A stretch of DNA of 57,592 bases from Bdellovibrio sp. (GTDB lineage: Bacteria > Bdellovibrionota > Bdellovibrionia > Bdellovibrionales > Bdellovibrionaceae). The position numbers were made by a program, and so were the translations under genes. Location: contig JACMQO010000040.1 of the NCBI GenBank assembly GCA_014376935.1, positions 1 to 57,592 on the forward strand. The letters run 5' to 3'. Shown in pieces: positions 49,755 through 57,592 of this stretch; the first letter of the stretch is position 1, and each line of letters starts with the position of its first letter. The notes under the pieces are model-generated. The model had not been told where the DNA came from. It saw only the letters and a program-made list of their open reading frames with translations, and searched no databases.

Positions 49755-50547
49755 TGATCGTGATCGGGTATTGTTTTTTAGTTTTAGCGAAGTAATTATC
49801 AAACACAGCCTTACGTTTTTCATCAAAGACAGCCATACGAAGCTCGCGCTTAGAGGCTTCTTCAAAGCTACGGCGGCCCGTTAGTTTAATGATATGAAAT
49901 CCAAATGGAGTTTCAATGATGTTTGAAATTTCGTTTGTTTTTAAAACGTTAGCGGCTTCGTAATAAGTTGAAATTAAAGACGTGCGCGATTGCCATCCAA
50001 CATCGCCGCCCAAGTTTTTTGTCGTCGTGTCGTCAGAGTATAAACGAACAAGCTCTTCAAACGGACGTTTTGACTTTTTAACTTCAGATAAAATTTCATC
50101 ACCGCGTTTTTTTGCTTCAGCACGTTGAGCTTCTGTTGCGCCCGGCTTCACTTCAATTAAAATATCTGACAAACGAATTTGTGGATTTTTTGCGTACCAC
50201 GTTTTCATTTCAGCTTCTGTGACTGTGCTTTCTTGTACTTTTTTGCCAAGCTCTTTTTCAAGCAAGGCTTTGTAAAGCTCTTGATTGATTCGATCTTGAA
50301 CAACCGGATCTTTTTCAATTCCGCGTTTGCGGGCTTCTTGAACGCCAACTTCGTAACGGATTAAGTCTTCTAAGAAAACTTTTTTTGTTGGCGGGTTAAC
50401 TAAAACCTGTCCGACAACTTCTTTATATTTTTTATTAAATTCATCGAGAGTGATTTTTTTTGTTCCAACCGTTGCTACGACTTGGTTTGCGTTTTGTGCA
50501 AATGCCGACGTTGAAACTAAAAAAAGTAAAGATAAGAACCAATTCAT
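49735..50547 (-). CDS. Periplasmic parvulin-type prolyl isomerase
   Basis: The 270-residue precursor has a signal peptide (1-18, ending SAFA), a short SurA-like helical region (about 30-110) and a parvulin domain ('IRLSDILIEVKPGATEAQ', 'LGGDVGWQSRT', 'ETPFGFHIIKLTGRRSF'). First gene of the three-isomerase cluster, ATG at 50547. Its 3' end overlaps the next gene by 20 bases. Confidence 0.88.
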   Translation of the reverse strand: MNWFLSLLFLVSTSAFAQNANQVVATVGTKKITLDEFNKKYKEVVGQVLVNPPTKKVFLEDLIRYEVGVQEARKRGIEKDPVVQDRINQELYKALLEKELGKKVQESTVTEAEMKTWYAKNPQIRLSDILIEVKPGATEAQRAEAKKRGDEILSEVKKSKRPFEELVRLYSDDTTTKNLGGDVGWQSRTSLISTYYEAANVLKTNEISNIIETPFGFHIIKLTGRRSFEEASKRELRMAVFDEKRKAVFDNYFAKTKKQYPITINAKLVE

Positions 50548-50597
50548 AACAGCAATCCTTTGTTGTAATATCTAATTTGGATAATCTTATTTAAATG

Positions 50598-51263
50598 TTA
50601 CAGTTCTGAAGCCTTAGGCGCCAACAAATTGGTCGCTTGCTGTCGCGCAGCAAAGAGTTGATTCTTCAGGGTTTTTGCCAAATCTTCAGATCTAGGATCC
50701 TGGTCTTTAGTCACGCGATCAAAGGTTTTAATCCAGACAACTTTAATAATTGCGAATGGTTTTGGAAGGTATGTTTTGTTCCACGATCTTGGAAAGTGCC
50801 AGGCGCGATCGCAGCAAACACCACCCGCATAGATGGGTGATTTCAATAGCCTAGATAGTTCAAACACCCCAGGTTTTGGATCGTAAATCGGCCCACGGGG
50901 ACCATCCACAGCAAGGCTTGAGTTAGAACCTTTTTTGCAAAACTCGATCAAACCTTTGAGAGCCGAAACCCCGCCGCGGGTCGAAGAGCCGCGCGAAACT
51001 CGCCCGCCCATTAAACGTAAAACGGTGGCCATCATTTCGCCGTCTTTGCTGTTTGAAGACATCGTCGCAATTTTATAATCTGGAGTTAACGCCACCAAGG
51101 CTAATTCATCTTGGTGGAAATGAGCTAAGATAACGGGTTGTTTTTGCTTGCGGTCGTTTTTTAGATCATCAGGTTCGACGATCTGAATTCGCCACGTCAA
51201 AGACAAGGTTCTATAAACTAACCAGATTATAAAACCAAATATCCAACCGCGCAGCTTATGCAT
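50598..51263 (-). CDS. DUF374-family lysophospholipid acyltransferase-like protein
   Basis: The 221-residue protein has an N-terminal membrane helix (about 5-25). 'ILAHFHQDEL' (about 45-54) is the His-containing catalytic-type motif and 'RGSSTRGGVSALKGL' and 'SLAVDGPRGPIYDPKPGV' are signatures of DUF374, related to LPLAT/LpxL acyltransferases. A role in lipid A or phospholipid acylation is likely; the acceptor is not known. Its start overlaps the etfA stop by one base. Confidence 0.82.
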   Translation of the reverse strand: MHKLRGWIFGFIIWLVYRTLSLTWRIQIVEPDDLKNDRKQKQPVILAHFHQDELALVALTPDYKIATMSSNSKDGEMMATVLRLMGGRVSRGSSTRGGVSALKGLIEFCKKGSNSSLAVDGPRGPIYDPKPGVFELSRLLKSPIYAGGVCCDRAWHFPRSWNKTYLPKPFAIIKVVWIKTFDRVTKDQDPRSEDLAKTLKNQLFAARQQATNLLAPKASEL

Positions 51264-52222
51264 TAGTGAGCTAAAACTTTTTTAAATTCAGCGGTTAATG
51301 CCGGAACGATTTCAAATGCATCACCCACGATTCCGTAAGTTGCTTTTTGAAAAATAGGAGCATTTGGATCACTGTTAATCGCAACGATCACCTTACTGCC
51401 GCTCATGCCGGCCAAATGTTGAATCGCGCCCGACACACCAACTGCGATGTAAAGAGATGGAGCAACAGTTTTACCCGTTTGACCCACTTGCATCGAGTGG
51501 CCGACCCAGCCCGCATCAACAACCGCGCGAGTCGCGCCAACTGTGGCCCCCAGAACGTCTGCCAAGTCGTTTAACATTTTAAAATTGCCCGCTTCTTTTA
51601 AGCCACGACCGCCCGATACGATAATATTGGCCTCTGTTAAATCTAGTTTTTCAGAAGTACCTTTAACGATATCTTTGATGATTGTTTTTAAACTCGGTTT
51701 TGTAAAAGTTAATTCAGTAACGGTTGCTGATTTTGAAACGTCAGCCGCCGCGACAGGTAGTTGATTCGGACGCATTAAAACAATTTTTACATTTGTGTTT
51801 TCAAACGTTGCCGTCGCAAAACATTTTCCAGAGTAGAAAGGCTTTTTAACTTTAACATCGTCGCCCGTGATTTTGATTTCGATACCGTCAGAAACCACGC
51901 CGGCTTTGATTTTCGCAGCAACACGTGGAAACAAATCTTTTCCAGTTGAAGATGAAGACGCTAAAACAACTGTGGCGCCTGACTTTTGAATCGCCTCAGC
52001 CGTAGCGACCGTAAATAATTCTGGATTGTAAGAGTTAAAGCCAGCATCAGCGCTAAACAACACTTCAGTTGCGCCGTGATGAGCCGCCTGCGCGCCATCG
52101 GTAGAACCTAAAACTAGCGCTGCGACCGTGTTTCCAGTCGTAGCGGCAAACTGTAAAAGCTCTTGAGAGCTGCGTTTGATTTTTCCATTTTGAAATTCTG
52201 TAAATACTAAAATTTTAGACAC
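51263..52222 (-). CDS. etfA: Electron transfer flavoprotein subunit alpha
   Basis: This 319-residue ETF subunit accepts electrons from acyl-CoA dehydrogenases and passes them toward the quinone pool. The C-terminal FAD-binding domain is clear: 'VSGGRGLKEAGNFKMLNDLADVLG' (about 200-225), 'GWVGHSMQVGQTGKTVAPSLYIAVGVSGAIQHLAGM' and 'INSDPNAPIF'. Length is normal. It follows etfB by 36 bases, so the two form an operon. Confidence 0.96.
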   Translation of the reverse strand: MSKILVFTEFQNGKIKRSSQELLQFAATTGNTVAALVLGSTDGAQAAHHGATEVLFSADAGFNSYNPELFTVATAEAIQKSGATVVLASSSSTGKDLFPRVAAKIKAGVVSDGIEIKITGDDVKVKKPFYSGKCFATATFENTNVKIVLMRPNQLPVAAADVSKSATVTELTFTKPSLKTIIKDIVKGTSEKLDLTEANIIVSGGRGLKEAGNFKMLNDLADVLGATVGATRAVVDAGWVGHSMQVGQTGKTVAPSLYIAVGVSGAIQHLAGMSGSKVIVAINSDPNAPIFQKATYGIVGDAFEIVPALTAEFKKVLAH

Positions 52223-52258
52223 AAAAACCCCGTATATTATTTAGTGTAGTAATTAAAA

Positions 52259-53032
52259 TTAAATAACTTTTGCTTCGTTACGTAACGCTTGAACTAATGC
52301 GGCCGCTTGCGCAGTAGCATCACCCGTTAATAATTTCACCGCTGGTTTTTCAGCTGGTAACTCAAAGCCTGCGTATTTTACTTTTTGTTCTGTCGCCGCA
52401 ATTCCAAGAGTTGAAAATTCGATTTCTTTAATCACTTTTTTCTTAGCCTTCATGATGCCCGGAAGACTTGCGTATCGTGGTAAATTTAAACCTTTATTGG
52501 CCGCAACTAGTGCCGGAGACATTAACTGAACAACTTCTTTCGTTCCGCCGTCAGCATCACGTTCGACCGTGAAAGATTCAGGAGTCGCTTCAAATTTAGA
52601 AACAACAGATGTGTGAGGAATGTTTAAAAATTCAGCCACCATCTGTGGAACTGAAGATTGATTATTATCAATCGCCATTTTTCCAGCTAGAACTAAGTGG
52701 GCTCCGCCTTCGGCCTGAATCACTTTTGCTAGAGCTTCAGCCGTTGTGATGGCATCCATGTTTTCAGCATTAATAACGATTGCTTCATCAGCTCCCATAG
52801 CTAAAGCGGTACGAAGAACTTCGACGGCTCTGGCTTTTGGTCCGGCTGTGATCGCCCAAACTTGAGCGGTTGGATTTTTTTCTTTGAATTTAATCGCTTC
52901 TTCGACGGCAAATTCATCGTACGGGTTCATAACCCATTTGATTCCGGCCGTGTCGATTCCCGAATGATCAGGCAATATTTTGATTTTTGTTTCGGTGTCA
53001 GGCACTTGTTTTAGACAAACAAAAACTTTCAT
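52259..53032 (-). CDS. etfB: Electron transfer flavoprotein subunit beta
   Basis: This 257-residue ETF subunit pairs with EtfA and binds AMP. Signatures are 'FVCLKQVPDTETKIKI' at the N-terminus, 'NPYDEFAVEEAIKFKE' and the recognition-loop region 'GKMAIDNNQSSVPQMVAEFL'. The ATG at 53032, preceded by AGGGGTG, is preferred to an in-frame GTG at 53041. It diverges from sdhC. Confidence 0.95.
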   Translation of the reverse strand: MKVFVCLKQVPDTETKIKILPDHSGIDTAGIKWVMNPYDEFAVEEAIKFKEKNPTAQVWAITAGPKARAVEVLRTALAMGADEAIVINAENMDAITTAEALAKVIQAEGGAHLVLAGKMAIDNNQSSVPQMVAEFLNIPHTSVVSKFEATPESFTVERDADGGTKEVVQLMSPALVAANKGLNLPRYASLPGIMKAKKKVIKEIEFSTLGIAATEQKVKYAGFELPAEKPAVKLLTGDATAQAAALVQALRNEAKVI

Positions 53033-53118
53033 AGAATTCACCCCTGTTAACGTGTGGTTTTTGGTAGCCTCAGTTCTAGCCTAAGTGCTTGAAAACAGAA
53101 ATATATTTTAAACCATGA

Positions 53119-53173
53119 CATATTGCAAAATATGGACTGGCCCATGACTTTTTAAAATACAAGGCGTATTTTA
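53119..53173. promoter_or_regulatory. Two inverted repeats in the etfB/sdhC divergent region
   Basis: The first repeat is CATATT-GCAA-AATATG (53119-53134). The second is TAAAATAC-AAGGC-GTATTTTA (53153-53173), which can extend with GACTT/AAGTC arms. They lie between etfB (start 53032) and sdhC (53228), a place where one regulator could control both transcription units. No known motif is matched. Confidence 0.45.
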
Positions 53174-53227
53174 AGTCATACATTAAATGAAAATGAATTG
53201 ATAAATTAAACAACGAAGGATTTCAAT

Positions 53228-53890
53228 ATGCTAGATTTTCTGAAGTCGACTGTTGGCCGAAAGTATATCATGGGCCTAACGGGACTTGTGTGGATGGGTT
53301 TCGTCTTGGCTCACATGGCCGGCAACATGCTGATTTTATTCAGCACCGATGCATTCAACGCTTACGGTCACGCAATCGTGTCGAATAAGCCTTTACTGTT
53401 TGTCGCAGAAACGGTTTTGCTTTTAACATTAATCGTTCACGTGACGACAGCAATTTCACTAACGATTGAAAATCGCGCGGCAAAAAAATCGCGATATGCG
53501 GTTCAACCCACTGGAGTAAAAAGCACATCGTGGGCTTCTCGCAACATGGGTTTTCAGGGATCGTTGATTCTTTGTTTTATTATTCTTCATTTAATTACTT
53601 TTAAATACGGCGCGCATTACGAAACAACTGTTAATGGCGTTGTGATGCGTGATTTAGCGAAGTTGATGTTCGAAGTGTTCACACAGCCGGGATACGTGAT
53701 TTGGTACGTGGTCTGTTTGATTCTTTTAATGTTCCACTTAAGTCACGGTGTGCATTCAGTGTTTCAGTCGTTCGGATTTTTAGAAAGAAAAATGCAAGCG
53801 GGATTAAAAACATTCGCTTGGATTTACGCTTTGATCGTTGTCGGTGGTTTTTTATCTCAACCTCTTTACGTTTTTTTCATTCACCAATAA
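53228..53890 (+). CDS. sdhC: Succinate dehydrogenase/fumarate reductase cytochrome b subunit
   Basis: The 220-residue membrane anchor has five hydrophobic helices (about 12-38, 55-80, 100-125, 150-175, 190-215). Conserved His residues in 'LAHMAGN', 'LIVHVTTAI', 'ILHLITF' and 'MFHLSHGVHSVFQ' are the likely ligands of two haems, as in the single-subunit type B anchors. It is first of sdhCAB. Confidence 0.94.
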   Translation: MLDFLKSTVGRKYIMGLTGLVWMGFVLAHMAGNMLILFSTDAFNAYGHAIVSNKPLLFVAETVLLLTLIVHVTTAISLTIENRAAKKSRYAVQPTGVKSTSWASRNMGFQGSLILCFIILHLITFKYGAHYETTVNGVVMRDLAKLMFEVFTQPGYVIWYVVCLILLMFHLSHGVHSVFQSFGFLERKMQAGLKTFAWIYALIVVGGFLSQPLYVFFIHQ

Positions 53891-53902
53891 AGGCAGGCCA
53901 GA

Positions 53903-55819
53903 ATGTCAGTTATCTTAGACAGTAAAGTTCCAGGCGGATCCCTAGAGTCAAAATGGACGGATCATAAGTTTCACATGAAGTTGGTTAATCCGGCGAATAA
54001 ACGTAAGCATTCTGTTATCGTGATCGGTACCGGTTTGGCGGGCGGCGCTGCTGCGGCTTCGTTGGGCGAACTAGGTTACAAAGTAAAAGCTTTTTGCGTG
54101 CAAGATTCTCCACGTCGTGCCCATTCGGTGGCGGCACAAGGTGGTATCAATGGAGCAAAAAATTACCAAAATGATGGCGACAGTGTTCAGCGTCTGTTTT
54201 ATGACACAATTAAAGGCGGAGACTTCCGCGCACGCGAAGCGAACGTTTACCGTTTGGCTGAAGTTTCTGTAAATATTATTGATCAAGCCGTTGCCCAAGG
54301 TGTTCCTTTGGCGCGTGAATACGGCGGAATGTTAGCCAACCGTTCGTTCGGTGGCGCTCAAGTTTCAAGAACGTTCTATGCTCGTGGTCAAACAGGTCAG
54401 CAATTATTATTAGGCGCTTACTCGGCGATGATGAGACAAGTTGATGCTGGTTCGGTCGAGCTTCACGCAAGATCTGAAATGCTAGATTTAGTAGTTGTCG
54501 ATGGAAAAGCGCGCGGCGTGATCGTTCGTAATTTAATTACCGGCGCTATCGAAGCCCACGAAGCAGATGCAGTTGTTATCGCATCTGGCGGTTATTCAAA
54601 CGTATTTTACTTATCGACGAACGCAATGGCTTGTGCCGTAACAGCATCTTGGAAAGCGCACAAGCGTGGGTCGTACATGGCGAACCCCTGTTACACGCAA
54701 ATTCACCCGACTTGTATTCCCGTACACGGTGAAAATCAGTCGAAATTAACTTTGATGTCTGAATCGCTTCGTAATGACGGCCGCGTTTGGGTTTCTAAAA
54801 AAGCGGGCGACATGAGAAAGCCTGCCGACATTCCTGAAAATGAACGCGATTATTATTTAGAACGCATTTACCCAAGCTTTGGTAACCTAGCCCCGCGTGA
54901 CGTGGCATCGAGACAAGCGAAGTACCTTATCGACAAAGGTTTTGGCGTATTAGGTGAAGAAGCTGTTTACCTTGATTTTAAAGAAAGTATCGGCCGCCTT
55001 GGTGAAGATAAAATTTCTGAGCGTTACGGAAATCTTTTTCAAATGTACGATAAAATCACAGGCGAAAACCCATATAAAACTCCAATGAGAATCTACCCAG
55101 CTCCGCATTACACGATGGGTGGCCTTTGGGTTGATTATAATTTAATGAGTACAATTCCTGGATTGTTCGTAGCCGGAGAGGCTAACTTTAGTGATCACGG
55201 AGCAAATCGTTTAGGTGCTTCGGCATTAATGCAAGGTTTGGCTGATGGTTACTTCGTAATACCAAGTACAATCGGCGATTATATCGCTAATACGAAGTTA
55301 GACAAAGTAACGACAACAAACGATGCGTTCAAAAACGCAGAAAACGATGTGAAAACAAATGTTTCACGTTTAATGAATATCAAAGGTGAACGAACAGTTG
55401 AAAGCTTCCACAAAGAGCTTGGCCACATTATGTGGGAAAACTGCGGCATGGCGCGAAACAAACAAGGTCTTACGGGCGCGATTGACCAAATTAAAAAATT
55501 ACGTGAAGAGTTCAACCACAACGTTCGTATTCCGGGCGAAGCAAACCGCATTAATAGAGAGTTAGAAAAGGCCGGCCGTGTTGCTGACTTTATCGAGCTT
55601 GGTGAACTGATGTGTCGTGATGCTTTAGTGCGTGAAGAATCTTGCGGCGGACATTTCCGCGAAGAACATCAAGTTGATGGCGAAGCAAAACGTGACGACA
55701 CGAACTTCTGTCATGTCGCTGCTTGGGAATGGAATGGTTCGGCCGACAAGGCGCAAACCCGCCACCAAGAAGATCTAAAATTCGAAAATATTAAACTTGC
55801 AACACGTTCGTACAAATAA
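53903..55819 (+). CDS. sdhA: Succinate dehydrogenase flavoprotein subunit
   Basis: The 638-residue subunit oxidises succinate to fumarate (or the reverse) with covalent FAD. '[20 protein letters not shown]' (about 41-60) is the FAD fold and '[17 protein letters not shown]' contains the His that is covalently linked. The active-site region '[26 protein letters not shown]' and '[25 protein letters not shown]' are intact. It lies 12 bases after sdhC. It is of the type that pairs with a five-helix anchor. Confidence 0.97.
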   Translation: MSVILDSKVPGGSLESKWTDHKFHMKLVNPANKRKHSVIVIGTGLAGGAAAASLGELGYKVKAFCVQDSPRRAHSVAAQGGINGAKNYQNDGDSVQRLFYDTIKGGDFRAREANVYRLAEVSVNIIDQAVAQGVPLAREYGGMLANRSFGGAQVSRTFYARGQTGQQLLLGAYSAMMRQVDAGSVELHARSEMLDLVVVDGKARGVIVRNLITGAIEAHEADAVVIASGGYSNVFYLSTNAMACAVTASWKAHKRGSYMANPCYTQIHPTCIPVHGENQSKLTLMSESLRNDGRVWVSKKAGDMRKPADIPENERDYYLERIYPSFGNLAPRDVASRQAKYLIDKGFGVLGEEAVYLDFKESIGRLGEDKISERYGNLFQMYDKITGENPYKTPMRIYPAPHYTMGGLWVDYNLMSTIPGLFVAGEANFSDHGANRLGASALMQGLADGYFVIPSTIGDYIANTKLDKVTTTNDAFKNAENDVKTNVSRLMNIKGERTVESFHKELGHIMWENCGMARNKQGLTGAIDQIKKLREEFNHNVRIPGEANRINRELEKAGRVADFIELGELMCRDALVREESCGGHFREEHQVDGEAKRDDTNFCHVAAWEWNGSADKAQTRHQEDLKFENIKLATRSYK

Positions 55820-55833
55820 GGTAGGGACTAAAT

Positions 55834-56625
55834 ATGGATAATAAAAAACCAATTAATTTAACTTTAAAAGTTTGGCGCCAACAAAACACAAACTCTGATG
55901 GCAAATTTGTTGAATACGATGCAAAGACGGTTTCTCCGGACGCATCGTTTTTGGAAATGCTTGATGCTGTTAACGAAGAAATCATTAAAAAAGGTGACGA
56001 GCCGATTTCTTTCGACCACGACTGCCGCGAAGGTATCTGTGGAAGCTGTGGATTTATGATCAACGGTAATGCGCACGGCCCACAAAAAGGCACAACGATC
56101 TGCCAATTACACATGAGAAATTTCAAAGACGGCGAAAAGTTAGTTCTTGAACCGTGGAGCGCAAAAGCATTTCCAATCATGAAAGACTTAATGGTTGATC
56201 GCACCGCTTTTGATCGCATCATCAGTTCTGGTGGATTTATTTCTACAAACACAGGAAGTGCGGCCGAAGCGAATTCAACACCAATTCCAAAACCAGATGC
56301 GGATGAAGCGTTTTTGTCTGCGGCTTGTATTGGTTGCGGCGCGTGTGTGGCATCTTGTAAAAATGCTTCCGCAGCATTATTCACAAGCGCCAAGATTTCT
56401 CATTTAGCGCATTTACCACAAGGTGCGGTTGAAAAAGATAAGCGCGCTTTAGATATGGTTGCACAAATGGACGCAGAAGGCTTTGGAGCCTGTACAAGTA
56501 CAGGTGCTTGTTCGGCGGCGTGCCCGAAAGAAATTTCATTAATTAACATCGCAAAAATGAATCGCGAATATTTACGCGCTTCAATTACGAAAAAACAAGA
56601 AATGGCTGGCGGCGGAGAAGGTTAA
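55834..56625 (+). CDS. sdhB: Succinate dehydrogenase iron-sulfur subunit
   Basis: The 263-residue subunit carries three Fe-S clusters. '[27 protein letters not shown]' binds the 2Fe-2S, '[13 protein letters not shown]' the 4Fe-4S and '[15 protein letters not shown]' the 3Fe-4S cluster (C-x5-C-x3-CP). The sequence ends in a Gly-rich tail. It follows sdhA by 14 bases and completes a three-gene operon with no sdhD. Confidence 0.96.
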   Translation: MDNKKPINLTLKVWRQQNTNSDGKFVEYDAKTVSPDASFLEMLDAVNEEIIKKGDEPISFDHDCREGICGSCGFMINGNAHGPQKGTTICQLHMRNFKDGEKLVLEPWSAKAFPIMKDLMVDRTAFDRIISSGGFISTNTGSAAEANSTPIPKPDADEAFLSAACIGCGACVASCKNASAALFTSAKISHLAHLPQGAVEKDKRALDMVAQMDAEGFGACTSTGACSAACPKEISLINIAKMNREYLRASITKKQEMAGGGEG

Positions 56626-56675
56626 TCACCTTTTCCCCCTTCCCGTTTTTCCCGCAAACACTGGGGTGCTAGAAC

Positions 56676-57578
56676 ATGAAAGATTTTGCAAAGATATTCG
56701 TGGTTCTTAGCCTTTGTGTGGTCGCATTTATGTACGGCCGAAATTACGGCGAAACCACGTACAAAGACTCTGCCGAATACAAAAGTCTGATGCAGGCCCA
56801 AGAAGAGTCCAAATTCGCCAAGTCTGAATTAGAAAATATAAAAGCCAAATTTCAAAATATCGCCGATGGATCATCGACGAAAAAACAAGAAGAAATTTTA
56901 GCGCAAATACTACAAATCTTTTTAGTTGACCTGGGTTTACGCGTCAGTGACCCCGAACACTTTGCAAAAACAACCGCACAAGCAACCACTACGGGTAGTT
57001 TGCCTCCGAAATTAGAAACTCAAAAAACACATGTGGAAAAACCTGTGGCCTTGCTGCAAAAGCCAGAAAAGACTTTCGATTATTCCAAATTAAAATCATA
57101 CGAATGGATTTTACAAAACTCGACGGGGACAAATGAAATTAAAAAGAATTTAGCGAATGTGGAGATTAAAGATCTAAATGGATTTTTAAAAGGCGCCAGA
57201 GCCGCAACACCGCAAGAGCTAGAATCGATCTACGGCACGTATCGGGGGCGTATCATAGCCGTGGATAACTCCGAATATGGAAGTTTAGCGATTACTGTTA
57301 ATCCAATCACGAGTGCAAACGGCAAGATCACCCTTAAAGGCAGCGTAAAGATATATAACAACGGGCAACACAATCTAGATATGAATTTCAATACAGATCA
57401 GTTGGGTTACGTTGGCCAGGGTTCGCGCGGTTTTGTCATCGACAACATGAATCGCTTTTTTCAAGTTTACAAAATTCCAGAAACGCAGCAGCTAACAGGA
57501 TACTTTTACGATCGCATGGTCAACGGAACCACGAAAACAATTGGTTCATTTGTTTTAAACCGTACCGATCAGTTTTAA
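56676..57578 (+). CDS. Membrane-anchored protein of unknown function
   Basis: The 300-residue protein has an N-terminal membrane helix (about 5-20, IFVVLSLCVVAFMYG) that is probably an uncleaved anchor, then a charged helical stretch (about 30-85), a Thr/Pro/Lys-rich linker (about 95-125) and a strand-rich C-terminal domain (about 175-300, 'GTYRGRIIAVDNSEYGSLAITVNPI', 'SVKIYNNGQHNLDMNFN', 'TGYFYDRMVNGTTKTIGSFVLNR'). No family is recognised. The ATG at 56676 follows GGGGTGCTAG. Probably a separate unit after sdhCAB. Confidence 0.72.
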   Translation: MKDFAKIFVVLSLCVVAFMYGRNYGETTYKDSAEYKSLMQAQEESKFAKSELENIKAKFQNIADGSSTKKQEEILAQILQIFLVDLGLRVSDPEHFAKTTAQATTTGSLPPKLETQKTHVEKPVALLQKPEKTFDYSKLKSYEWILQNSTGTNEIKKNLANVEIKDLNGFLKGARAATPQELESIYGTYRGRIIAVDNSEYGSLAITVNPITSANGKITLKGSVKIYNNGQHNLDMNFNTDQLGYVGQGSRGFVIDNMNRFFQVYKIPETQQLTGYFYDRMVNGTTKTIGSFVLNRTDQF

Positions 57579-57592
57579 GCTATTTCGTTTAA

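Overview
The window is a chromosomal replication-origin neighbourhood from a member of the Bdellovibrio lineage (Bdellovibrionota). The evidence is the combination of rpmH-rnpA-yidD-yidC-jag-mnmE-mnmG-rsmG-parA-parB-bactofilin on one side of dnaA with dnaN-recF-gyrB-gyrA on the other, plus a split ATP synthase locus with paired b/b' subunits. Base composition looks AT-rich (roughly low-40s % GC by eye, not computed), which would fit an exovorus-like relative better than B. bacteriovorus HD100. The genus is an inference.

Layout. 1-3.5 kb is an accessory edge: a small coiled-coil putative DNA-binding protein, a patatin-like lipase, and a DUF4143-type AAA ATPase whose 5' end carries a one-base frameshift. 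3.5-10.9 kb (minus) is an operon for only the membrane arm of respiratory complex I (nuoA-H-J-K-L-M-N). 11.1-14.6 kb (plus) is mfd, convergent with a predicted outer-membrane protein. 15.7-22 kb (minus) is the peripheral-stalk and F1 part of ATP synthase (atpF'-F-H-A-G-D-C), closed by a strong terminator. 21.7-24 kb is parA-parB-bactofilin, with three parS palindromes at the parA 5' end and in front of a divergent small lipoprotein gene. 24.5-31.4 kb (minus) holds rsmG, mnmG, mnmE, jag/khpB, yidC, yidD, rnpA and rpmH.

31.6-41.4 kb (plus) runs dnaA, oriC, dnaN, recF, gyrB, gyrA and a TPR lipoprotein. The dnaA-dnaN gap has a consensus DnaA box, several near-matches, a CTA trinucleotide run of the DnaA-trio type and an AT-rich stretch. 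41.4-43.1 kb (plus) is the remaining Fo part of ATP synthase (atpZ/atpI-like, atpB, atpE) with a terminator. 43.3-45.2 kb (minus) is an unusual exported protein with a Trp-Cys-Thr motif domain and about seven 20-residue repeats. 45.4-53 kb (minus) carries a phosphohexomutase, pdxA, three parvulin-type chaperones/isomerases, a DUF374 acyltransferase-like protein and etfA/etfB. 53.2-56.6 kb (plus) is sdhCAB, followed by a membrane-anchored protein of unknown function.

How it works together. Near dnaA, most genes point away from the origin, as expected for leading-strand transcription. Replication initiation (dnaA/oriC), origin segregation (parABS plus a bactofilin) and membrane protein insertion (YidC/YidD/Jag) are tightly linked with the energy machinery (complex I membrane arm, ATP synthase, succinate dehydrogenase, ETF). 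No tRNA, rRNA, CRISPR array, prophage or insertion sequence was recognised. With the frameshifted ATPase counted as a gene, no gene-free stretch exceeds about 230 bases.
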